Positions 25,544-34,390 of a DNA stretch of 64,000 bases are shown here, piece after piece. Source of the stretch: Pseudalkalibacillus salsuginis (GTDB lineage Bacteria; Bacillota; Bacilli; Bacillales; Fictibacillaceae); NCBI RefSeq assembly GCF_021646685.1, contig NZ_JAKJHW010000002.1, positions 806,001 to 870,000 on the forward strand. Reading direction: 5' to 3'. A program made the translations under genes and the position numbers. A model generated the notes under the pieces. The model worked only from the letters and a program-made list of their open reading frames with translations. It ran no database searches and had not been told where the DNA came from. Each line of letters opens with the position of its first letter. The stretch's first letter is position 1.

Positions 25544-28312
25544 TCAGCCTGTATTACGCAATCCTGCTGCAATGCCACTGATTGTGAGTAACACTTCTGT
25601 CAGTGTATCGGCATCTTCTGTCTTGTTTTCACGCAGTTCCTTGATCAGTTCCACTTGTAGGAAGTTCAATGGATCCACATATGGGTTCCGCAGCTTGACG
25701 GATTCTTGGATCGTCGGCTGCTGATCGAGAAGCTCGTTATCACCCGTAATTTGTAGGAGCACCTGTTTCGTCTTGTTGTATTCGTCCACAATATTTTCAA
25801 AGATACGTTTACCAATAACCTGATCGCCGACGAGAGTTGTATACTCTTCAGCGGTATGGATATCCGCTTTCGTCAATGCCATCTGCAGGTTAGCGATCGT
25901 AGACTTGAAGAATGGCCAGTTCTCATACATTTGCTGTAATTGCTTCAGGTGATCATCACTTCTGGAAGCATAATCCGCCAATCCTGTACCTGCAGCGTAC
26001 CACGCTGGAATCAACTGGCGGTTTTGTGTCCAGGCGAACACCCATGGAATCGCCCTCAAGTTTTCAAACTTGGTACTGTCCTTCCGTTTCATCGGGCGGG
26101 AACCGATATTCAATTCACCTAATTCTTGAAGAGGAGTGGCTTCATTGAAATAGGTCAGGAAATCATTATCTGCAAATACAAGAGATTGATATTTTGAAAG
26201 AGATACATCCGCAATATCTTCCATCGCTTGATCCCACTCATTGCGATTGTGTACCTTCTCTGTCTCCTTCGATATTTGGGCCGCACCTTCAACTAATGTA
26301 GAAACGCCTTGCTCAAGACTTCTGTATGCAATATCTCTCAACAGGTAACGGGACGATAAAACCTCGCCTTGTTCCGTGATTTTCACACTATCACCTAACG
26401 TTTCAGCAGGCTGTGATAGAATACTTCTGTGTAACGGACCTCCGCCTCGGCCAAGTGAGCCTCCACGCCCATGAAAAAATTTCAAGCGGACATCGTATTG
26501 TTTTGCCATTTCATGAATTTCTTGCTGAGCTTTATACAGCTTCCAGTTAGCTGTCAACGTTCCACCGTCCTTACTTCCGTCAGAGTAGCCCAACATGACT
26601 TCTTGATGGTTGTTGCGTTTGTCCAGATGTTTTCGATAGACGTCCATTTCGAACAACGTTTTCAGAATCTCTGGTCCTGCCACCAAATCATCTACGGTCT
26701 CAAGCAGTGGGGCTACATTCAGATCACTTTCGACCTCTCCGTTCGCATGAAGACGGTAAATGCCCGCTTCTTTCGCCAGGACTAATACTTCCAATAGATC
26801 ACTTGCTGATTCCGTCATACTGACCAAATATACTTCGATCGAGTTTTCACCGAATTCTTTATGGGCATCACGGATCAATTGGAAGGTTTTCAACATTTCC
26901 TGTGTCTCTTCACTATAGTCTTCATTCAGCAGTGTTATAGGCCGCGGGTCTTTCAACACCGCCTCCAACAGTTCAATCTTTTCAGTTTCCGGGAGGTTGC
27001 TATAATCGCTTTGGATGTTCACCTTTTGTAAAAGTTCAGCTATCGCTGCTTCATGTTCTCCGCTGTGGTTACGGATATCAAGTGTAGCCAAGTGGAAACC
27101 GAACAGTTTCACCTGACGTACCAGTTTGCGTAGCATCTTCAATTCGCGCTTTGAAGGCTGATGGTGCTTTACACTTGTCTGGATCATTTGAAGATCCATG
27201 AGCAATTGATCGGCGGATTGATAACCTGTTTCAGATTTTCCAACCTGACGCAACCGCTCTAAGATGATGGCGAACTTCCGGCGGTACATTTCTTCTTTTA
27301 TCGGCCATCGGTTTTCTTTTTGAATCAAGGATTCTTCCTTTTCTACAGAAGCCTGAAGTTCCTCACTCACGTTGACTCGAGTAGTGGAATGGCTGAACCG
27401 CTTCATCAATTCGACAAGTACTTCATCATACTTTTTCAACACTAGATTTCTTTGTCTGGTTAGCGTTTCCCAGGTTATCTCTGGTGTAACATTCGGATTT
27501 CCGTCCCTATCTCCGCCTATCCATGAACCGAAACGGAGGAAGTTCGGGACGTTCCAGTTTTCCTCAGGGTAACTTTCTTCCAACCGATCCTCCAGCTCCT
27601 GGTGGATGTCAGGGAGGACGTCAAATAATGTCTGATCAAAATAATAAAGGCCATTACGCACTTCATCCATGACGGTCGGTTTCCGTTGTCTCAATTCATC
27701 AGTCTGCCATAGGACAGTCACCTCATTGAACAGGCTCTCCAGTATCCGTTCACGTTCGTTAGTCGTCAATTGCGGATGATCGAGTTGTTTCAAGATCGTT
27801 GCAATCCTTTTTTGAATTTCGAGTACAGTACGCTTCATTGCTTCAGTCGGATGTGCTGTAATGATCAATTCAAGCGATAATTCATCGAGCACCTTCTGAA
27901 GGGCCTTTTCATCGATGTTATGGTCTTTCAACGACAGGACCGCACTCTCAATCGAATAAGGCTGTACACCCTGGTCTTCAAAAAGCTGATATTCGCGGCG
28001 GCGGCGAATGCGATGGTTCTGTTCTGCAATGTTCACAAGGTGGAAATAGATTGAGAATGCACGGATCACTTGGGAACGGATCGGAGGTTTTAAAGACTTT
28101 ATTTCATTTTTCAATTTTTCATACGTGGAGGTTTCACGATTTCTTCTAAGTTCTTTTGTCAATTTACGGATCGTTTCAACTTTGTCCAATAATTCTTCCC
28201 CGCCATGATGGACCAGAATCTCACCGAGCATATTACCCAAAAGGTTCACATCACGTCGTAAAGGTGTAATTGGATCACTTGCTTTTTCTTGTTCTATTTT
28301 TTGTAAAGTCAC
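25544..28312 (-). CDS. ppc: phosphoenolpyruvate carboxylase
   Basis: 922 residues, full length. Conserved blocks are TAHPTEAMKRT (catalytic His154), FGSWIGGDRDGNPNVTP, MLGYSDGSKDGG, FFHGRGGSLGRGGGP (bicarbonate/PEP site), AIPWVFAWTQNR, and the C-terminal LRNTG needed for activity. It makes oxaloacetate from PEP and bicarbonate to refill the TCA cycle; many Bacillus species instead rely on pyruvate carboxylase. The start is GTG at 28312, with GAGGAAGGTG upstream. A cre-like site lies 113 bp upstream. Confidence 0.96.
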   Translation of the reverse strand: MTLQKIEQEKASDPITPLRRDVNLLGNMLGEILVHHGGEELLDKVETIRKLTKELRRNRETSTYEKLKNEIKSLKPPIRSQVIRAFSIYFHLVNIAEQNHRIRRRREYQLFEDQGVQPYSIESAVLSLKDHNIDEKALQKVLDELSLELIITAHPTEAMKRTVLEIQKRIATILKQLDHPQLTTNERERILESLFNEVTVLWQTDELRQRKPTVMDEVRNGLYYFDQTLFDVLPDIHQELEDRLEESYPEENWNVPNFLRFGSWIGGDRDGNPNVTPEITWETLTRQRNLVLKKYDEVLVELMKRFSHSTTRVNVSEELQASVEKEESLIQKENRWPIKEEMYRRKFAIILERLRQVGKSETGYQSADQLLMDLQMIQTSVKHHQPSKRELKMLRKLVRQVKLFGFHLATLDIRNHSGEHEAAIAELLQKVNIQSDYSNLPETEKIELLEAVLKDPRPITLLNEDYSEETQEMLKTFQLIRDAHKEFGENSIEVYLVSMTESASDLLEVLVLAKEAGIYRLHANGEVESDLNVAPLLETVDDLVAGPEILKTLFEMDVYRKHLDKRNNHQEVMLGYSDGSKDGGTLTANWKLYKAQQEIHEMAKQYDVRLKFFHGRGGSLGRGGGPLHRSILSQPAETLGDSVKITEQGEVLSSRYLLRDIAYRSLEQGVSTLVEGAAQISKETEKVHNRNEWDQAMEDIADVSLSKYQSLVFADNDFLTYFNEATPLQELGELNIGSRPMKRKDSTKFENLRAIPWVFAWTQNRQLIPAWYAAGTGLADYASRSDDHLKQLQQMYENWPFFKSTIANLQMALTKADIHTAEEYTTLVGDQVIGKRIFENIVDEYNKTKQVLLQITGDNELLDQQPTIQESVKLRNPYVDPLNFLQVELIKELRENKTEDADTLTEVLLTISGIAAGLRNTG

Positions 28313-28424
28313 ACTTTCACCTTCCTCTATTTTATTATTTGAGACGTCATTGGCAGCTCGCCCGTTTTGTAATATGTTATCAGAATCTTCCGGATAATCA
28401 AATAAAAAGATTGCTTAAAATCCT

Positions 28425-28438
28425 TGTAAGCGCTTGCT
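28425..28438. promoter_or_regulatory. cre-like (CcpA) site upstream of ppc
   Basis: TGTAAGCGCTTGCT matches the catabolite-responsive consensus TGWAANCGNTNWCA at all but two positions, with a perfect central AAGCGCTT. It lies between the divergent ppc and YkuD genes, closer to ppc. The rest of this 413-bp gap shows no gene. Confidence 0.5.
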
Positions 28439-28725
28439 TTCATGAGGTTTTCACCATAGGAAAAGGAACGATATATGAAGAATCGGTTGTTACAAACAAT
28501 CCCAATTTTTTTGATCCAGAAAAGAAAATGCCCCAAAAGGATTTCAATCCCTTTTGAAGTAATCAAGCATATCAGAGCATCCTTCTTATGAAATTTTTAT
28601 TTTACAAAACCTGAAAATGATTCATGATTTTTTCTTTAAATTTCTTTACAGGAATGTAATACTTCTACCCTTCTCCAACATAGAATAAGAGGCTTTGAAA
28701 TCTATAGGGGAATGGACGGAGAGAA

Positions 28726-29478
28726 ATGAAGACAGGATTGAAGAAAATAATCGTCGGTTTGTTAGTGTTCGGTTTCATGTTTTTCTTTGTGCATCAACCA
28801 GCGTCAGCCTCATCAGCTTCTTACATCATCATCAATAAATCGAACAATCAACTTGCATACTTTGAAAACAATCAATTGATCAAAGTGTTCCATGTCGCTA
28901 CCGGGAAAAAGCCTTCCTATACACCAGAAGGCAGGTTCAAAGTTGTCAATAAAATTGTGAACCGCCCCTATTATACAGGGAAAATACCAGGTGGAGATCC
29001 GAGGAACCCACTAGGAAACCGCTGGCTTGGCCTGAACGCGAGAGGGACATGGGGCACCACATACGCCATCCATGGGAACAACAACGCCAATCTGATTGGT
29101 CAATATGTAAGTGCTGGGTGTATCCGGATGCACAATAATGAGGTGCAGTGGCTATATAACAGGGTTCCTGTGAACACCCCTGTCATCATTACGACTTCAG
29201 GAAAATCCTTCACCACCCTTGCATCTGCAAATGGTTTTAAAGTAGCAAGTCGTTCAACAGTCCCTGTTTCCACCACTGTTTTGAAAAAGGGCAGCCGCGG
29301 GACAGAGGTGAAGAATCTACAGAAACGACTGACTGAGTTAGGGTATAGCACGAATGGAATCGATGGCATATTCGGGCACAATACCGATGCCGCTGTCCGT
29401 AAATTCCAAAAAGCAAAGAAACTGAAAGTTGACGGAGTGGTAGGTCCAGCAACCCAAAAAGCACTTGGAAAGATCTAG
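28726..29478 (+). CDS. L,D-transpeptidase (YkuD) with C-terminal peptidoglycan-binding domain
   Basis: 250 residues. Signal peptide: basic start, hydrophobic IIVGLLVFGFMFFFV, then ASA. The YkuD domain spans about 32-155 with the catalytic motif HGNNNANLIGQYVSAGCIRM (His and Cys in SAGCIRM). A PG_binding_1 domain spans about 185-248 (GTEVKNLQKRLTELGY, DGIFGHNTDAAVRKFQ). Such enzymes form 3-3 crosslinks or attach proteins to the wall. Its modular order (catalytic first, binding domain last) is usual for secreted Bacillus YkuD proteins. A strong terminator follows. Confidence 0.93.
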   Translation: MKTGLKKIIVGLLVFGFMFFFVHQPASASSASYIIINKSNNQLAYFENNQLIKVFHVATGKKPSYTPEGRFKVVNKIVNRPYYTGKIPGGDPRNPLGNRWLGLNARGTWGTTYAIHGNNNANLIGQYVSAGCIRMHNNEVQWLYNRVPVNTPVIITTSGKSFTTLASANGFKVASRSTVPVSTTVLKKGSRGTEVKNLQKRLTELGYSTNGIDGIFGHNTDAAVRKFQKAKKLKVDGVVGPATQKALGKI

Positions 29479-29510
29479 TTAAATGTATTGATTTTGATAT
29501 CGTTTATAGA

Positions 29511-29545
29511 AAAGAGGCTGATCAAATATTGATCAGCCTCTTTTT
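29511..29545. terminator. strong bidirectional terminator
   Basis: AAAGAGGCTGATCAA-tat-TTGATCAGCCTCTTT, a 15-bp perfect stem followed by T residues on both strands, between the convergent YkuD and dehydrogenase-like genes. Confidence 0.92.
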
Positions 29546-29565
29546 ATATGATTCGTATTGTATCT

Positions 29566-30126
29566 TTAGTTGGCATAGGCTAGGTCAAAGTTGTGGAATT
29601 CAGCATTCTCCGGTGTGGTAAATATGATTTTGTGCTTATATGTTTTATAAATGGCATCGATGGTTTCAGCTGAACTTTCATTATGTGTGCCGATGACGAT
29701 TTTTCCATTGATATGGGAAAGATCGGTTTTGGATACAACATCAAACCTGATTGGTAGGTCACCGAATTTTTCGCGAAGCTGGTCCAGTACCCACTTATTC
29801 GTGCCCACTGGTACTTCACTGTTTATGACAAGGGTGAAATCATGTCTTACAAACTCAGAGATATCGTCGATGATTTTTTCTGCTTCAGACATGTCCACTT
29901 CGTCTTCTCCTAGGATGGGAATTTCAACGTCTAAGAAAATGATCGAGGAGTTTTTATAGGCAGCTTTCTTATCATCTGTCAGTTCCATATTGTGATTTCG
30001 AGAAATCAATAGGGCCTTTGCATCTCGTTGTTCCTGCTGACAAGTCACTTTATGTCCAAGACGGACCAATTCAAGTCCTGTACGCATGGCGACATTCCCT
30101 GTTCCCACTACTGTGATCTTTTTCAC
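29566..30126 (-). CDS. stand-alone homologue of the UDP-glucose dehydrogenase N-terminal NAD domain
   Basis: 186 residues. It begins KKITVVGTGNVAMRTGLELVRLGHKVTC, clearly the Rossmann start of UDP-glucose/GDP-mannose dehydrogenases, and contains NSEVPVGTN (compare STVPVGT) and an IGTHNES segment. The usual protein is about 430-450 residues; the central and UDP-binding domains with the catalytic Cys are absent, and no remnant of them follows before the terminator. The third Gly of GxGxxG is Ala. GTG at 30126 is chosen (9 nt after GAGGAG); a TTG three codons earlier touches that site. Catalysis as a sugar dehydrogenase is unlikely. Confidence 0.7.
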   Translation of the reverse strand: MKKITVVGTGNVAMRTGLELVRLGHKVTCQQEQRDAKALLISRNHNMELTDDKKAAYKNSSIIFLDVEIPILGEDEVDMSEAEKIIDDISEFVRHDFTLVINSEVPVGTNKWVLDQLREKFGDLPIRFDVVSKTDLSHINGKIVIGTHNESSAETIDAIYKTYKHKIIFTTPENAEFHNFDLAYAN

Positions 30127-30238
30127 TTCAAACAACTCCTCTACTGAAATGTAATATATACTTTAAATGCTGGGCATGTAATCTGATTTGTTGTTATTTC
30201 AAATACTACCAGCTGATTGTAAACGTAGTATTAACCTC

Positions 30239-31135
30239 TTATAAAAGTTTATTGAATATTTCAGAGTAAAAGAACTTTGGTCGGTTTATAGAACGTTCAG
30301 GATTTGGGGATCTCGTGTTTGAAGTACAATTTTGATTGAATGGATATGGTATAGCCTGGTTGTAAGGAGGTGGTAGCAAGTCCGCATTCCGGTTTTCGAA
30401 GGACGGATTATCCACACGGTTTCCTTTGGAATCTTTTTGTTGGCTTAATCGTGAAACAACAATTTCTCCGACACGTTTTCCAAGTTTCATCCCCTGTTCA
30501 GTATCGACTGGGAAATGGATTCCTGAATAAACCCTTGAAATGGAAGCTTGTTCAGCAAGTTTTTGGAGCCGTTTAGCTTCCCCAGGGAAAAAATGGCTAA
30601 GGATAACCGCTGCGCAACTGGAGATTGCAGAATGCCCGGAAACATAAGCCGGAAATCGAGGTGTACATAGGATAGGTTTTAATTTTGGATCGTATTGGAT
30701 TGGACGGGCGACATCCCACCTGTATTTGTAATGCCATACGACAACAAACGTATCGTTTATCCCTGCGTGTACAGCAGCCAAAACTCTAGCCGCATACGGC
30801 GGGGTCAGACCATATGTGTCGATCAGCCTATCGATGATCGGTGTCCATTGTTTTGTAGCAACTCCTGTTCCCCAGTATTGTGCAATCTTGATCTGTTTAG
30901 GAGTAATATTGGCCAACGTCTGCTGTACCGACTTCAATTCATTTTCCCAATCAATATGTTGGGGGTTCCGAAGATTAAAATCTATAAATCCATGGGGATT
31001 TGCAAAACGGTTTCCCCTTCGTTTGATAAAATAAGTTGGCCATGAACCGGCATGGAGGTCAACTGGGTTATCCGGCGGGTTCTTTTCTCCTCCATAAGCA
31101 ACCTCTGACCACTTCAAATAGTTGTCTCTTTTCAT
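30239..31135 (-). CDS. vanadium-haloperoxidase / PAP2 superfamily protein
   Basis: 298 residues. The three vanadate/phosphate-binding motifs are present: KYRWDVARP (K-x6-RP), FPAYVSGHSA (SGH) and SRVYSGIHFPVD (SRxxxxxHxxxD). Overall it fits the bacterial vanadium-dependent haloperoxidase-like group, whose members may be haloperoxidases or acid phosphatases. There is no signal peptide or membrane segment. The C-terminal 50 residues are Pro/Asn-rich and unlike the core. The start ATG follows GGGTGAGGAA. No halometabolite cluster is adjacent. Confidence 0.82.
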   Translation of the reverse strand: MKRDNYLKWSEVAYGGEKNPPDNPVDLHAGSWPTYFIKRRGNRFANPHGFIDFNLRNPQHIDWENELKSVQQTLANITPKQIKIAQYWGTGVATKQWTPIIDRLIDTYGLTPPYAARVLAAVHAGINDTFVVVWHYKYRWDVARPIQYDPKLKPILCTPRFPAYVSGHSAISSCAAVILSHFFPGEAKRLQKLAEQASISRVYSGIHFPVDTEQGMKLGKRVGEIVVSRLSQQKDSKGNRVDNPSFENRNADLLPPPYNQAIPYPFNQNCTSNTRSPNPERSINRPKFFYSEIFNKLL

Positions 31136-31545
31136 TTCCTCACCCTTTTATTCATTCTTTTATCAGTTTATGGCGAGACAACTATTCGGATTGTATATTT
31201 GTCTAGATTACAGAGTTACCTTGACTTCAAATCTTAGTGAAGTTTTCTTGGTTCATCCTTACACTTTATGAAATTAAGATGACAATCTCCATTAATCTAT
31301 TTGGCCACTGAGTAATCATAAAAAAACGTATCTCGGGACAAGAGTTATGCCTTTTCTATTATAGGACCTATCCTATGCATTATATTTATATAGGTCCACT
31401 ACTTGATCCAATGCAATCGCCTCCATTTCATTCTAATGCTTATTATTCTTCTCAAAGGCGGACTATTCCTTTATTTTACATCGTTTCAGGCAAATCCGCA
31501 TATCAGTCGGATATTAGGAGAAATTAGTAACAAGGAGGGAATGAA

Positions 31546-31995
31546 ATGAAGCATATTAGAGCATTAATAGTCAAATTCGTTATGGTGACTGCAGTTCTTT
31601 GGATTGTACTTGGCCTATTTTATGGGGTGAATTTCGGAGATATCTTTGCAATCAGCCTTTTTCTTACGATTGCAGCCTATATCATAGGTGATTTGGTGAT
31701 CTTGCCTCGATTCGGCAATGCAGTCGCGACGATGGCAGATTTCGGGTTGGCGTTTTTAGGGACCTGGTTGATTGGTGGAGGATTCATAGAAGAGAACATT
31801 CCATTAGGCCTTGCTTCATTATATGCAGCAATAGGAATAACAGTTGGAGAATGGTTCTTCCACAGTTATATGGTGAATCAAATCTTACCTGATGACGAAA
31901 ACGCACGTAATCGTAATGCACGGCATGATGAATATGCAACTGAGTTTTCCGAAGAACCTAAGCCAGATCTTAACAAGGACCACGAGCAGGACTAA
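31546..31995 (+). CDS. DUF2512 family membrane protein (YndM-like)
   Basis: 149 residues with four hydrophobic segments (about 9-27, 32-50, 62-78 and 87-104) and a hydrophilic acidic C-terminus (DENARNRNARHDEYATEF...). It is a clearer DUF2512 member than the one at 10499-10891. AAGGAGGG lies 5-8 nt before the ATG. Function unknown. The 410 bases upstream show no gene or recognisable RNA. Confidence 0.82.
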   Translation: MKHIRALIVKFVMVTAVLWIVLGLFYGVNFGDIFAISLFLTIAAYIIGDLVILPRFGNAVATMADFGLAFLGTWLIGGGFIEENIPLGLASLYAAIGITVGEWFFHSYMVNQILPDDENARNRNARHDEYATEFSEEPKPDLNKDHEQD

Positions 31996-32011
31996 TTGAT
32001 TCTAACCTGAA

Positions 32012-32054
32012 ATGAGGGCTGAAAACTTCCTATCAAGGAGTTCTCAGCCCTCAT
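32012..32054. terminator. bidirectional terminator overlapping the next gene's stop codon
   Basis: ATGAGGGCTGA...TCAGCCCTCAT stem between convergent genes. The last codons and stop of the cyanophycinase-like gene (32044) lie inside the stem. No long T-run. Confidence 0.7.
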
Positions 32055-32820
32055 CCATGTCTACTATTAATTCACCTGTCTCTATGGAAAATTTGTCTCC
32101 GCTCTCCATTAGGTGAAGTTCGATTCCCGACACGGAGCCTTCATTGGTCCTATCAGCAGCATAAAAGGAGATATTGCGCCCGTCCATGACCGTCACCATA
32201 TTCTCTCCCACCGCTTTCAGGTGATTTTGTTCAAAGATGGCAGCTGTATTTTCATCAATTCCGATTCCGATCCCTTTTGTCGTTCCAACCTCATAGATCA
32301 ACCTTCTGAACCTTTCCCTTTGTGAGAAGTGCTGGTCGATGATCAGGTTATTGATCAGTCCGAACCCATCCATCATCGATATATCTTTGATTTCATGATT
32401 CTCTTCTTCAGTCTGAACAATCATTTTACATCCCCATATGGAAGCTCCTGCACTTGTCCCTGCTAAAAGCAATCCATTCTCCCACTTTTCCATCATTTTA
32501 GTCAGGAACTCACTCTCGATAAAAACATCAGACAATTTCTGTTGATCGCCGCCTGAAAAAAACAATGCATCGATTTCGTCCAGTTTATCGATGAATTCCT
32601 TATCCTTGTCGATCTCCTTAATATCAAAATGAATGATATCTTTCACTTTCAAAGCGTGAAATGCCTTCTTGTAGTCTTTGAATACATCATCTGGGACACT
32701 GCTTGCGGTCGTAACGACTCCAATGCTTCCATAATCACAGAGTTCTGCAAACATTTTCAGGATCTCTTTATTTCCTTGCTTATCTTCATGACCCCCTATT
32801 AACATGATTTTCCCTGGCAT
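32044..32820 (-). CDS. cyanophycinase-like peptidase (family S51)
   Basis: 258 residues. Cyanophycinase features: IMLIGGHEDKQGN at the start, ALFFSGGDQQKL, the nucleophile Ser in LAGTSAGAS (about residue 123), DQHFSQRERFRRL and GIGIDENTAA. The family cleaves the beta-Asp-Arg bonds of cyanophycin, releasing dipeptides. No cyanophycin synthetase gene is in the window, so the substrate may be imported or the polymer may be made from another locus. No signal peptide. A GGGGTGTGA ribosome binding site precedes the ATG. Confidence 0.85.
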   Translation of the reverse strand: MPGKIMLIGGHEDKQGNKEILKMFAELCDYGSIGVVTTASSVPDDVFKDYKKAFHALKVKDIIHFDIKEIDKDKEFIDKLDEIDALFFSGGDQQKLSDVFIESEFLTKMMEKWENGLLLAGTSAGASIWGCKMIVQTEEENHEIKDISMMDGFGLINNLIIDQHFSQRERFRRLIYEVGTTKGIGIGIDENTAAIFEQNHLKAVGENMVTVMDGRNISFYAADRTNEGSVSGIELHLMESGDKFSIETGELIVDMDEG

Positions 32821-32846
32821 ACTGTTTCACACCCCGTCTTATTTAC

Positions 32847-33062
32847 TTAACGATCGTACCCTTTTCTAGGTATTTTTTCGTCTTTCCCATTGATATCATC
32901 GATTTTGCCATCAATCGTCCCTTCAGCCAACGTATCACTTGTTTGCTCATGGGTTGTTGCCAGGCCTGAATTTACGACTGAATTCTTTCCGTAATCTGAG
33001 GGATCGTAGTTTTTTTCTGCAACCTTTCCGCTATCTTTAAAGTCCTTCTTTTTCGAATCCAT
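32847..33062 (-). CDS. YozQ family protein (DUF4025)
   Basis: 71 residues, hydrophilic. The segment SGLATTHEQTSDTLAEGTIDG followed by IDDINGKDEKIPRKGYDR is the conserved core of the YozQ/DUF4025 family of Bacillaceae. Role unknown; homologues are small and soluble. GTGGAGG sits 7 nt before the ATG. It is in the same direction as the cyanophycinase-like gene, 26 nt upstream of it, so the two may share a transcript. Confidence 0.82.
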   Translation of the reverse strand: MDSKKKDFKDSGKVAEKNYDPSDYGKNSVVNSGLATTHEQTSDTLAEGTIDGKIDDINGKDEKIPRKGYDR

Positions 33063-33228
33063 ATTAAAGCCTCCACGTTTTTATTTTTCGTTATAAAAGT
33101 TTCTCCGAAGAACCTTTAAGCTATCCTAAAACCATATGGACAATATTTTACAGGGAATAAAAATTGCTGATCAAGAGTTGTATAAAAGCGACCTTTTGAA
33201 GGAAAGGATATGAAATGGAGGTGTAAGA

Positions 33229-33846
33229 ATGGATTTAGATTGGATATGGAAAGCCGTATTAATCATATTGTTTGGTACTCTTTTATTACGTATTGCAGGG
33301 AGAAAATCCATCTCACAGATGACCTTGGCCCAAACTGTCATTATGGTCGGTATCGGATCCCTTTTGATACAGCCCGTTGCAGGTAAAAATATATGGACTA
33401 CATTTCTTGTCGGCACCATTCTTGTATTGACGTTGGTTGTTATGGAATTCATACAACTTAAATTCAATCCTGCTGAGAAATTGATTACTGGGAAATCAAA
33501 AATTGTCATTGAAAATGGGACCTTGAATGAATCAAATCTAAAAAAAATGCGATTAACTGTCGATCAACTTGAAATGAAATTACGCCAACAAAATGTGACT
33601 GCTATCGAGGATGTGAAATGGGCAACTCTTGAACCCAATGGTCAAGTCGGTTTTATGCTGAAAAATGTGGCACAACCTGTGACAAAGAAGGAATTCCAAC
33701 AATTAAAGCAAGATATCGGGGATCTAAAAAGGATGTTGAATCCCAATACAGCAATCAATCAACCACAAGCTCAAGAAAACCAGACAAAGGATTTGTTTTC
33801 TGAAGTTGAAAACAACACCTCACCTTCGCCAAAACACCTTCAATGA
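33229..33846 (+). CDS. DUF421 domain membrane protein (YetF/YrbG family)
   Basis: 205 residues. Two to three N-terminal transmembrane segments (about 7-22, 35-50, 55-75), including LLRIAGRKSISQMTLAQTV. The soluble DUF421 core follows with IVIENGTLNESNLKKMRLTVDQL and VKWATLEPNGQVGFML, then a Gln/Asn-rich low-complexity tail. This is the usual YetF layout; such proteins have been linked to spore germinant-receptor membrane organisation in Bacillus, but this copy has no direct evidence. The ribosome binding site is GGAGGTG. Confidence 0.88.
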   Translation: MDLDWIWKAVLIILFGTLLLRIAGRKSISQMTLAQTVIMVGIGSLLIQPVAGKNIWTTFLVGTILVLTLVVMEFIQLKFNPAEKLITGKSKIVIENGTLNESNLKKMRLTVDQLEMKLRQQNVTAIEDVKWATLEPNGQVGFMLKNVAQPVTKKEFQQLKQDIGDLKRMLNPNTAINQPQAQENQTKDLFSEVENNTSPSPKHLQ

Positions 33847-33895
33847 TCGGTAATGCAGCTAGAGAGGGAAAGGGAAGTTCTTGTAACTCGTCCTC

Positions 33896-34320
33896 TTATT
33901 CAATCATTTTACAAAAATCTTTTGGTGAGATGCCGGTTTCCTTTTTAAAGGCTTTATAAAAACTAGACAATGTCTCGTAACCGGTACGGAAGCTTATATC
34001 CGTGCTTGAAATTCTGGTCGACTCTAAAAGGTCGATCGCTTTTCGAATTCTTAACTTTTCTAAATACTTGCGAGGTGTTTAATTGGTTTTTTTCTTTGAA
34101 GATCCGAATCGATAAAACTGGCTCAGCTAAATGATTCAAAGTTAGCTTTTCATGATAGGTTTCTTCCAATTACCTTTTAGCCTTTTCTACGAGAGCATTT
34201 GGGGATCGTAATCCATTTCATACAGATCTGGCCGACATCTTTTGCAAGATTGAAACCCACTTAAATGGCATTTTCCACTGTTCCGAAAAGGATGATGTTT
34301 TCATATTTAGGAGCTTGGGA
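33896..34320 (-). pseudogene. decayed AraC-family transcriptional regulator
   Basis: Minus-strand frames give, in order: KYENIILFGTVENAI then a TAA, VGFNLAKDVG, DLYEMDYDPQ, LVEKAKR then a TAA (where Tyr is expected), LEETYHEKLTLNHLAE, RIFKEKNQLNTSQ and, in another frame, TPRKYLEKLRIRKAIDLLES, TDISFRTGYETLSSFYKAFK and KETGISPKDFCKMIE to a stop at 33896. These make up the ligand-proximal region and both helix-turn-helix motifs of an AraC/YesN-like regulator, broken by at least two nonsense codons and two or more frameshifts. It lies just downstream of an amino-acid permease gene. Confidence 0.8.
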
Positions 34321-34354
34321 TTTACATGAATGTCATCAGAAGATACCGCTCGAT

Positions 34355-34382
34355 TTGACCACATAATAGAATATGTGGTCAA
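34355..34382. repeat. 28-bp palindrome downstream of the permease gene
   Basis: TTGACCACATA-atagaa-TATGTGGTCAA, perfect 11-bp arms. It lies 8 bases beyond the permease stop codon (34391). It could act as a minus-strand terminator, but the tail is not T-rich. Confidence 0.6.
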
Positions 34383-34390
34383 AACGCACG

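Noticed and set aside
28327-28566. 79-codon minus-strand ORF between ppc and the YkuD gene
   Set aside because: No good ribosome binding site, A/T-rich composition, covers the cre-like site and a hairpin; no family resemblance.
31136-31545. Sigma-B promoter before the DUF2512 gene
   Set aside because: GTTTCA and GGATAT are present but 20 nt apart, too far for sigma-B.
34355-34382. Rho-independent terminator of the permease gene
   Set aside because: Stem is perfect but the minus-strand tail is ATCGAGCG, with no U-run; kept only as a palindrome.
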